DNA from: Haematobia irritans | Lineage: Eukaryota; Arthropoda; Insecta; Diptera; Muscidae | Assembly (NCBI RefSeq): GCF_050003625.1 | Contig: NC_134398.1 | Location: 76,726,003 to 76,790,002 of the forward strand | Reading direction: 5' to 3' | Length of the DNA: 64,000 nucleotides | In this document: positions 54,441 through 64,000 of the stretch, one piece after another | Numbering within the stretch: position 1 is the stretch's first letter | Layout: each line of letters begins with the position of its first letter | Notes under the pieces: model-generated | Databases searched by the model: none | Seen by the model: only the letters and a program-made list of their open reading frames with translations | What the model was told of the DNA's origin: nothing | Made by a program: the position numbers and the translations under genes

Positions 54441-55877
54441 CCCAATAAACACAGGATGAGCGTTTTTCAAATGCAACAACTTTTCAGTTTGAGGGTAAAT
54501 ATAATTTTCAACATAAATTCAACATGACTTGAAATAGCTCATCTTCAAATTGTTTGCGAATTACTTCCAATTTGCCAAAATGTTGACGAAATCTTTGAAA
54601 AGGTGTTGAAGATAATATGAGAAAACTTTGACAAAACACTACCCTAAAATGCAACGAAAAAACCATGTGGTTTTCAATACTTATTTGTGCAACGAAGTTC
54701 GTGGTCAATTGCAAGAAATAAAAAAAATGGAAAATTTTAGACAAATAACCAAATAGTTTATAAAAATAGGTAAGTGAAAATAAAAAATGAAATAAAACTT
54801 TAAGGAAGTCACTAAATGTATATCTCTTTGTAGAAAACTAAAATTATGGATTCTACGTTCTTGAAAACATTAAATAGCTGACTAATGAAAAAATGGTGGA
54901 CAATTAACTGGAACTGCTTCAAATAGTTTATAATAATTGGTACGTCAATATGAAAAATTAAATCAACACTTTAAAGAAGTCACTAAATTTAAATCTCTTT
55001 GCAGAAAACTAAAATCTTTGGATGCTACATTCTTGCAATCAATAAAAAGCCGACCAATGAAAAATGAGTGGCTTATCGACAAGAAAAAGTTTCCAGAAAC
55101 ATTACAAGTGCAACCAATTAAAATTGTTAAAAACAACAAATTGTTGAAATCAACAACTTCTGGATGAAAATGTGCATCACATCATCAGTTTATTTCATAT
55201 GCTATTATCAGTTTAAAATGGATATTTTGTGAATTCCTTCTGCTGGAAATCAATTCTAACACGCGGTCCAGTACGTTCCTAATTTCAAATTGCCCGCATG
55301 TTAATAAATTTTAATGCTGTTTTATGACACCAAAAGGAAGGAAAACGAGTTATCAATGCAAAAGTGTTTACTAATAATGTTTAAGATATTTAAAGTTTTG
55401 TTGTTTGTTTTTTTTTTTTTGTTCTTATTTGTTGATATGTTTAATAAGATTATTATTTATCAATTGGTATTGTAGTGTATTATGTAGTGTAGTGTATTAT
55501 TATATATTTTATTTTGATGAAAATTAATAAATTATACAAAATTCATAGAATTTTGGCTTTGACTTTCAATTTGAAGTGGGGATATCATTCATACAAATTT
55601 AGGTTGAAAAGTATTTGCAACGATGTTAATTTTGAATTTGACTCGCATCGAAAATTGTTTGACAAATTATTGAGTAGCGATGCATTTCAATTTGAGGATA
55701 ACACTTGAGATATTATTGCTAATGTGTTGAATTTCACTGTTGAGGATAATGTCTGTTTTTTGTTGAGAACGCGATTTTCTCAACAATTTCTCAACTTGAA
55801 TATTACCCTAATCCTTTGAAAAAATGTTTGAAAAATTGTTGAAGTTTAGCACTTTTCAAACGTTTGTGTTTATTGGG
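54441..55877. mobile_element. CCCAATAAACACA element (1,437 bp) in LTR-6 LTR
   Basis: Ends CCCAATAAACACA and, reversed, CCCAATAAACACA, with AT on both sides (54439-54440, 55878-55879). It splits the second LTR-6 5' LTR. Subterminal words CAACTTTTCA, TTTGAAAA and TTGTTGAA cluster within about 250 bp of each end. Two about-150-bp blocks in the middle (54753-54900, 54923-55071) are tandem relatives. Small open frames are AT-biased and not supported as transposase. Superfamily unknown. Confidence 0.78.
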
Positions 55878-56127
55878 ATTCTTTATTATTACGCTATTCT
55901 TATAAGATGACATGTAATTAACCGTTAGTCTAAAGAGTTGAGTAATAAATGGGAATTGAAGATCGTAACATAGGCGACGAGGAGAAAAGATTAATTAGAA
56001 AAATCTCAGTCGAAAAAAAGACAAAATTCTCTATATTATGATTTTGTTAAAGAGCTCTACAGATTTTTTTTTCGTTCGTAATTTAAACAAAATAAAAATT
56101 TCGACAACACGAAAAAATTTTGGATAG

Positions 56128-58877
56128 ATGAAAATGGTAAAGCAATTGCTCATTAAAATGCAAGCCCAGCAGGAGCAGAGCAATACGGCCATACAGGAGC
56201 TTTGTAGGACATTGGGAGACAATAGAGGGGTCGGAACTAGTACTTCATCTATGCCGAAAGCAGATAGCTCGGAGTTTGTAATTGAAGCATTGGCTTCAAA
56301 TATCACAGAATTCCACCATGATGAACATAACCTCACATTCGACATGTGGTACGCTCGCTACGAGGACTTTTTCAAAATTGATGGTAAGAAGCTGGATGAT
56401 GCAGCAAAAGTAAGACTCTTGTTAAGGAAACTGGATACCATAGTTCACAGTAAATATATAAGTTACATATTGCCAAAACATCCGAGGGACTTTACTTTTG
56501 ATCAAACCGTCGCAAAGCTCACAGAACTGTTCGGTCTTCATACCTCTCTCTTTAACTTGAGATATAATTGTCTCCAAATCACAAAAGACGCCTTCACGGA
56601 TTTCATCACATATGCAGGTATTGTCAACAGACAATGTGAAAAATTCAGATTGGGGGAATTGACAATAGATCAATTCAAATGTCTGATTTTTGTAATGGGT
56701 CTAAAATCATCAGCAGATTTTGATGTTAGAACAAAATTGCTCAATAAACTTGAAAATGAAGTAGACTCTATAACGTTGGACATACTTTCAAGAGAGTGCC
56801 AACGAATAATAAACCTCAAAGTATATACGGTACTCATTGAAAAAGCAAACCATATAGACACCAAAATAAAACAAATAAAGAAGTCACAGTCTCCGAGAGT
56901 TCCAAAATATCCATGTTGGTATTGTGGTGGTCTTCATTTTGCTAACGAGTGCTCGTATAAAAAACACAAATGTGAAAATTGCAAATTGATGGGCCATAAA
57001 GAGGGCTATTGCAATGTTGCTAAAAACAAAAATATGGTTCTTAAGAACAAACCACAACAGTTTAACAAGACTGGGAAATCAACTAAAGAAACAAAAAGTA
57101 TTTTTGTTGTAAATAAAGAAGATTCTGTACGAAAGTACATTAACATCGAAGTGAATAATAACAAATTAACTCTGCAGTTTGACACGGCCTCTGATATAAC
57201 GATCATATCTGAAAGGAGCTTTCAAGAACTCAACATCGAAAATACCCTAGAGGTGGCTGATACAGCTAGAGGCGCCAATGGTGGAAAGGTACCTCTCTCT
57301 GGTCAATTTGAGTGCAATGTAACTTTCAAAGACAAATTCGCAAAAGTGGTGTGTTACGTAACACCAATTAATGACTTAAATGTTATGGGCCTGGATTGGA
57401 TTAACGCTTTGAAACTAGGAGACATGTCTATCAACAGCATCTGCAACAATATATGTGTTGAAAAAGGGGGAAGTACCTTTTCAATAGATAAGAGTATTTC
57501 TCTTCTTAAAAGTTCATTTTCAGAAGTGTTGGACGAAAAATTTGGATTATGCACAAAAATGAAGGCTCATTTGGTTACTAGACCAGATATTCAACCAATT
57601 TTCCGTGCTAAACGTCCCGTGGCATACGCAGTACAACATCTGGTCGAGGAAGAGCTGCAAAGATTGCAAGATACTGGTGTAATTTCTCCTGTCAACTATT
57701 CGGATTGGGCTGCGCCAATCGTAGTTATAAGAATGCAAAATAAATCAGTCAGAATTTGTGCAGATTTTTCAACGCGATTGAACAACGCCCTAGAAAGTCA
57801 CCAATATCCGCTGCCGCTGCCTGAGGACTTATTTTCAAACCTTGCTAACTCCACATATTTTAGCCATATCGATTTGTCAGATGCGTTTCTACAAATCGAA
57901 GTGGACGATGAATCCAAGCATTTACTAACAATAAACACGCACAAGGGTTTATTCCGTTACAACAGAATGGTTTTTGGAGTAAAATCATTCCCATCAATTT
58001 TTCAGCAGATAATGGACAAAATGTTATGTCTCTGCATACATAGACGATATTTTTATTTCTGGTAAAGATGAGGCGGAGCACAACAAACATTTATACGAGG
58101 TTTTAAGCCGAATCCAATACTACGGATTTAAAATTAAATTTTCGAAGTGCAAATTTTTTGTAAATGAAGTTAAATACCTCGGATACATCATAAATAAAGA
58201 TGGACTTAAACCCAATCCCGAAGGTATATCAGCCATAAAATACATGCCAGAGTCAACGGATGTATCGGAATTACTATCATTCTTAGGAACAGTCAATTTT
58301 TATAGTAAATTCATAAATAATATGAGTGAGCTAAGAGGTCCACAGATGAATTACTGAAGAATAACGTAAAATGGCAATGGACTAATATCACAAAAACTCT
58401 TTCTTAAAATTAAAAGAAGCGCTGTCTTCAGATCTACTTTTAACACATTATGACCCTACGAAAGAAATAATAGTTGCAGCAGACGCATCTAGTTATGGCA
58501 TAGGTGCATGCATATTACATGAATTTCCTGATGGATCTGTTAAAGCAATTAGTCATGCATCCAGATCATTAACTCCAGCCGAAAAGTCGTACAGTCAGAT
58601 TGAGAAAGAAGCGTTAGCTTTAATTTTCGCTGTAACGAAATTTCACAAAATGATTTTTGGAAGAAGGTTTAAACTTCAAACTGACCACAAGCCGTTGCTT
58701 GCAATTTTTGGGAGAAAATCAGGCATTGCCGTCCACCAAGCTAACCGTCTTCAACGTTGGGCAGTTCAACTATTAGCCTACGATTTCGATATCAGTTTCA
58801 TATCAACTAACAGTTTTGGGTACGCAGACGTCTTATCGCGTTTGATTGATAAGAATCATCTAATGAAGACTATGTAA
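56128..58877 (+). pseudogene. LTR-6 gag-pro-RT-RNase H, complete copy
   Basis: Same content as 50938-53687, including the frameshift before YIDD (about 58040), the stop near 58350 and the frameshift near 58400. These lesions therefore predate the duplication. RNase H ends at 58877. Confidence 0.88.
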
Positions 58878-58891
58878 TTGCTTCAATACAA

Positions 58892-60124
58892 ATGGAAGAA
58901 GAAATAAACCATATTCTCAGTGATAATCTTCAAATCCTGCCAATAACAAATAAATTGATTAAATATGAAACTGCTAACGACGATAATTTAAAAGTTTTGT
59001 TGAAGTATATAGAAAAGGGTTGGCCATCAGATATAAACAACTCTGAATTAAAAAAATTTTTCAACCGGAGAGAGTGTTTAAGCGTTGTGGATGGCGTGGT
59101 TATGTTGGGCGACAGAGTCGTGATTCCTAACATATACCGTAAAAGAATTTTGAAACAGATACATTACGGACATCCAGGGATTGAAAGATCTAAGGCAATT
59201 GCACGAAGCTATGTTTATTGGCCAAATGTCGACGATGACATAAAAGTCTTTGTCCAAAATTGCGGAAGTTGTGCAACAGCAGCCAAAATGCCAACGAAAA
59301 CTAATCTTCGATCTTGGCCTATACCTTCAGAGCCATGGGATCGTTTGCACATCGATTATACTGGTCCAATTGATGGATACTATTTGTTAGTGGTAGTCGA
59401 CGCACTATCTAAATGGCCTGAAATTGTTCCAACAAAATCCATTACAGCACAACGGACAATTGAAATTCTGCAAGACATTTTCGCACATTTTGGATTACCA
59501 AGAACAATTGTGTCCGATAACGGCACGCAATTCAAAAGTGCCCAATTTGAAAATTATCTTACAACATCTATGTTCCAGTCCTTTTTATCCAATGTCAAAC
59601 GGCCAAGCGGAAAGGTTTGTGAATGAAAGGGAGAAAATTCCATATTAACCCAAAAAATTCAAACATTTTTGCAAAGTTATAGGTCTACTCAAAATCCTCA
59701 CACTCCAGATAAGAAATCACCAGCCGAAGTTCTATTTGGAAGAAAAATACGATTTGTACTTGATTTAGTAAAACCTGATGATGATCGTACGCCTTCCATA
59801 AAAAATGAAATCATGGAAAAACAATTTAATATCAAACATGGAACCAAAGAGAGATATATTTCGGAAGGACAGGCAGTGTATGTAAGGATGTATGCAGGCA
59901 ATAACAATTTTTGCTGGAGACCAGGTAAAATAATAGAAAGTTTTTTGTATAACGTATTTTTGGAAAATGGAAAATTAATAAGAGCCCATATCAATCAATT
60001 AGGGAACAATCATAACAATGCTGCTGAAACCGAATCTGATTGGAATACAGCACTGGACGTATATAATGATCCCAAGAACAACCCATCAGCATCCATGTCC
60101 AATGCAACCAACGAAGTAGTGTAG
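58892..60124 (+). pseudogene. LTR-6 integrase
   Basis: Contains the H2C2 finger (HYGHPGIERSK ... CGSCAT), first Asp (HIDYTGP), second Asp (VSDNGTQF) and, after a frameshift near 59560, the Glu block GQAERFV. A stop near 59647 separates the C-terminal domain (59669-60124: VLFGRKIRF, FCWRPGKIIE, IRAHINQLG). All three catalytic residues are conserved, but the frame is broken twice. AAAAAGGGGAGG (60261-60272) is the polypurine tract. Confidence 0.88.
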
Positions 60125-60272
60125 TGGTGTATGAACCAATAGTGACACAACCTACGGCTACAACTACGGACACTGAGATGCCTATAATGGATACTCCAAC
60201 ACTCAGACGCTCGAAAAGAACAAGACGACCCGTATTGAGGTTTAGTCCAGTTTAACCACTAAAAAGGGGAGG

Positions 60273-60424
60273 TGTTGGATGGCAACCATGCAAATGTTGA
60301 ATGTATTTATATTTATGCACTGAAATGTCATATTCTTTATTATTACGCTATCCTTATAAGATGACATGTAATTAACCGTTAGTCTAAAGAGTTGAGTAAT
60401 AAATGGGAATTGAAGATCGTAACA
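60273..60424 (+). repeat. LTR-6 3' LTR (152 bp)
   Basis: Partner of 50629-50780; ends GATCGTAACA, followed by TTACC. Confidence 0.92.
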
Positions 60425-60428
60425 TTAC

Positions 60429-60683
60429 CTCTATTGGATCGGGCAAAGCTTATTTTCCGATACAAATACGGTGGTGTGCGCGTATAAATTATCTTCTGTA
60501 TGTAGACCTTATATGCAACAACTCATTAATACCAACCCCGTACAGAACCACGTTATTACGAGATACAGAATCCCGTCGCTTCAAGCCGTACACATATCGC
60601 GTCACACTATTAAAAAAGGTATTTAGTTTGCGTTTGCTCACTGAGTCACAGTTTGCAAACAGCTCACATCCATAGATAATACC
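60429..60683 (-). pseudogene. LINE-d, middle part
   Basis: Minus-strand LINE between LTR-6 and the CACACAAA element. IIYGCELFANCD and a following helical segment are post-RT LINE sequence; a frameshift near 60493 precedes IIYTRTPPYLYRKI. It joins upstream to 63003 and downstream to 50628. Confidence 0.8.
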
Positions 60684-60685
60684 TG

Positions 60686-63002
60686 CACACAAAATTTTTT
60701 TTTTTTTATTTCAATCACGAAAATCGCGGATTCAATCATTTTTTTAATTGAAATGTCTTCAATCACGAAAATGATAGTATCAATCACCCATTTTGATTGA
60801 AAACCAACACGATTTTCAATTAAAAATTTAATTGACTTTTGTCACGGAATCAATTAATTGTGTGATTGAATCAATTAAAAACGTGATTGATTTTTAACAT
60901 AAAATTCAATCACAGTTTTAATTGAATCAATTAAAATTTTAATTAATTTCGCGACAAAAATCAATCAACTATTTGATTCATTCAATTAAATAATTAATTG
61001 AAATTGGCTATAAATTTCAATCAAAAAATTTATATATTGCGACCCTAAAATCGTATTTAGTTTTATTTGAAATAAGAGAAAATATGTGTTTCTTATAAAA
61101 CATATTTAATATATTATTATTTTTTGAATTATGCAATAGACAAATAAATTTGGTTCTTGTCATTTGTGTTTTGTTCTAACATAACTTACAAATACAATTA
61201 TTATCAATAACAACTATAGGGTGAAAAAATAAATTATATAAATCATTATCTTCCTTATAATAATAACCATGTCAGCATGTTCCTTCTAATATGTAGATGC
61301 GCCCAGATTTCCAACAAATCAGCAGCCTGTAAGCTAAATTAGTTTTTCTGAAAGTAAACAGAATAATTCGAATTTAATTTTGTTCAATTAAAAGTTAATT
61401 TTGTTAAACATCACCTGCATAGAATATCAAGTTCAATTCTTAGTTCCAGGTTGCAGATTTATAATCTTCTTTTGCAGTTGTAGTCTTTTAGCATAAAAAG
61501 GTGTATTAAGGAGCTCGGTAATTTAATTTTAGTAACAATTGCTTTCCAAAATATCCACACATTGAAATCGTCTATTAAAATTTGAACCAATCAAAGACAA
61601 AAATAATGGGAAAGCAATGTTATATTTGATATTATATTGATGATACTTTGCAAATTCTGGAAATAGAAAAAAATATAAATGGAAAATATATATTTTTCAT
61701 ATTTTTAAATCCAAAAGAAAGAACTTTTTTACCATTACATAATTCAGCTCATTAGTTTATATACCAGATATACTGCTCTCTACTTGGGTTCAAACTGATA
61801 AAGGCAGGTAAAACAAAAATGCAATTTAATGCCAACGCCACTTCGCAACTTCAAGGTGAATCTTCCAACAAACCCATACCGCTCTTGGTTTTAAGAAAAC
61901 TAGGAGTGAAAAAAATTATAATTTTAAAATTATAATTTTTATTGCAAACATATTCTTATATATTTGATAAAATGATGGAGTTGATGGGAAACGGTATTCA
62001 ATGGAAAACGGTATTCACAATTTCTTACCTTCAATAAACGTAGATTGTTTTTCATTTTTACAATACCACAAAACACAAACACAGGTAATTTCAAATGCGT
62101 TCTCTCATATATTTTTTCAAACCTTTACCACGTGGCCGTTTGTTGTTGCACACTTTATTTATTTCAACCCTTTGCTATTGTGGCGACACTATTTCAAATC
62201 CTACTTTTGTTTTTTGTTTTAAATTATGTAGTAGTCATAGATTATTTTTCATTTCAAGTGATATATGTTTGTTCTTTATTTAATTGAGGATTAACAAAGT
62301 AGCCTTAGACTTATGTACGATTTCCTCAAGACAATTGTTTTTCATAATTTGTAAAAAATAAAATTATTGCTTTTTGGAATTTTTAATCATCACGACGCAT
62401 TGATTTCTACATTGGTGACCCCGACGAAAACTGTTGTTATATCAATTTAAATTTGCAAAATGCCTGGCGACAACAACCATTTAGAAATATCTCGTGTTGC
62501 GGTAAAGGTTCCACCATTCTGGCGAATTTTTACACTATGATTTGTTGTTGCGTTCAAAATATTTATGCGCACATTTTAAATGCAGCAGACAGAATGTCGC
62601 CAATCATGTTTTTCAATTTACGCGAAAAACAAAAACCCAACCGTTCGTTACGAGTTACTTCCACAGACTGATCTCTCCATCATACATTGTTGAATAAATA
62701 CCTATTCTCTTGTTCTCTTTTCGCTCTTTCCATTGCTCAAAATTATTCAGTTTCAATCACAAAGGTGATTGGATCAATCACATGTGTAATTGGAAACGGA
62801 AAAAATTTCAATCACTTTGTAATTAAAAATTATCAATTAATATTTTAATTGGAAACGTAACAAATATCAATCATTTTTTTAATTGGTTTTTATTCGGATT
62901 TGATTAAATAATTAATTTAATCAATTAACATATTAATTGAATCCGTTTCCAAATTCAATTAAGTGTTTAATTGAAAAAATTTTGGTGATAATTTTTTGTG
63001 TG
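60686..63002. mobile_element. CACACAAA element, copy 2, inside LINE-d
   Basis: Same ends and subterminal CAATCAC/CAATTAA arrays as 46495-48567. TG at 60684-60685 and 63003-63004 is a 2-bp duplication; removing it restores a Tyr-Ile-Val-Pro-Gly-Ile-Ile LINE reading frame, which fixes the borders. Without the 356-bp LTR insertion and its duplication it is about 1.96 kb. It shares the whole non-coding middle with copy 1. Confidence 0.85.
62179..62534 (+). mobile_element. Collapsed LTR element (LTR-7): LTR + PBS + gag start
   Basis: Inserted in CACACAAA copy 2 with CTAT at 62175-62178 and 62535-62538; copy 1 shows the empty site. An LTR-like 233 bp (TGTGGCGACAC to TTTCTACA, 62179-62411) is followed by TTGGTGACCCCGACG, a classic retroelement primer binding site, and a Gag start at ATG 62460 (ISRVAVKVPPFW). 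After 24 codons the sequence jumps to TACA, the last bases of the lost 3' LTR, so nearly the whole element has been deleted. Confidence 0.75.
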
Positions 63003-64000
63003 TGGTACTATGTACGTCTTAGCCAGAAGAGACCTTATCCTAAGTGGTGTGAGCTATTGCGTGGCCCATAGTGACCGTAATTTACAGCAACCCTGTCCTA
63101 TGACTGTATTAATGTGATCCCTCCAAGTAAGAGAGCTATTAAACATCACGCCTAGATTTTTCGCACGGTCGACAATTTCAAGTCTCCTCCCACCCATCCG
63201 TATATCAATATCGTGAGAAAATCGCGTTAACCTATTTCTTATAATCAAACATTTAGATTTGGTTGGGTTAATACACAGACCATTAGCACCAGCCCGTGCA
63301 TAAATCCTAGATAAATCATGGTTGATCATCCCCACGTTTTCATCTAGCCCATTCCTCGTGCCACTAATATAGACCTGAACATCGTCCGCGTACATATGCA
63401 CCTGACAGAAAGACAATTGACTTGGTCATTGATATAAAGGGAGAATAAAAGTGGACCAAGTATCGGACCCTGGGACACTCCTTTTGATACAGACAACGGA
63501 CTAGACGTAAAAGACTTTGAGAATACCGACTGAAAACGATTAGACAGATACGATGAAATCAATTAGACTGACGAAGGAGAAATCCCGAACAAATGACGCA
63601 TCTTAGCGCCCAGCATAATATGATCCACACATTCAAATGCCTTGGAATGAAAAAGAAGAACAAGAAAATTGATCCTATTATCCTTCAAATTCCCTCGAAT
63701 ATTCTCAGTAACTTCAGCTAGGGCACTTACACAACTGTGGTTAGGACGAAATCCTGATTGCTCACATAATAGGGAACATTCATTCAAATATGTGTACATC
63801 TGCCGATACAGTATCTTCTCAAACACCTTTGAAAGATAAGGAAGAATTGCAATCGGACGAAACTCATTCGAACCCTTGGGCAGTGATATAATCTTAGCAT
63901 GTTTCCATATAGAAGGAAAGGTACTAGTGGTGATTATTCCATTGAAGAGATATGCGATATATGACAGTATATAAGGCAGAATAATTCTTATAAAACATGT
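63003..64000 (-). pseudogene. LINE-d, RT part, continues beyond window
   Basis: Minus-strand RT of a CR1/Jockey-group LINE. YRQMYTYLNE, SGFRPNHSCVSAL, SKAFECVDH, VSQGPILGPLLFSLYIND and the catalytic YADD (about 63388) are visible, followed by MGGRRLEIVDRAKNLGV. A stop near 63562 and a frameshift near 63400 break the frame. The 5' part lies beyond 64000. LTR-6 and the CACACAAA element both inserted into this LINE. Confidence 0.85.

Larger units (their letters stand above)
53884..59073. repeat. 3,751-bp segmental duplication, copy 2 (with insertion)
   Basis: Second copy, offset by exactly 3,751 bp before the insertion and 5,190 bp after it; 3,751 plus the insert of 1,437 and a 2-bp duplication gives 5,190. 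It restores a complete LTR-6 continuing to 60424. Confidence 0.9.

Overview
The window looks like a piece of a dipteran nuclear genome, most likely a calyptrate (muscid-type) fly. The support is a Himar1-like (irritans subfamily) mariner copy, tRNA-derived SINEs and LINE fragments of the kind common in muscids, high A+T, intron-containing host genes and very dense transposable elements (TEs). Only two host genes are visible. One, on the minus strand (about 34.2-39.3 kb), is a TLDc-domain gene starting with a myristoylation-type MGN N-terminus (mEAK-7-like). The other, on the plus strand (starting at 43.9 kb), is a ZGPAT-type CCCH/tudor gene whose remaining exons are not in the window. They are divergent, and the 4.6 kb between them is mostly MITEs.

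Layout. 0-7.4 kb: LINE tails, a TA-flanked element carrying two tRNA-like heads, a broken Ty3/gypsy element on the minus strand (LTR-1), and a piggyBac-like TTAA element containing a dead mariner. 7.45-27.55 kb: a 20-kb nest. LTR-2 was hit by a 4-kb LINE (14-bp target duplication) and by LTR-3 (CCCCC). LTR-3 was hit by LTR-4 (GTAT). LTR-4 was hit by a SINE (12-bp duplication). A short LINE tail sits inside LTR-2's own 3' LTR (11-bp duplication). 27.6-33.6 kb: gag and LINE fragments and two hAT-like non-autonomous elements, one carrying a long 29-bp tandem array. 34.2-44.7 kb: the two host genes with intronic and intergenic repeats, including five MITE copies with 3-bp TWA duplications. 44.7-64 kb: probably one large ZGPAT intron or the downstream region. 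It is built on a minus-strand LINE interrupted by LTR-6 (TTACC) and by a 2-kb element with CACACAAA ends, which itself holds a collapsed LTR element. LTR-6 lies next to a 3.75-kb near-perfect tandem duplication that differs mainly by one 1.4-kb insertion.

How it works together: no TE here appears able to move on its own, because every pol reading frame has stops, frameshifts or deletions. Order of insertion can be read from the nesting. Several non-autonomous elements share a design: short terminal inverted repeats followed by clusters of a family-specific short motif. Divergence counts and junctions were read by eye and family names are by recognition, not by search.
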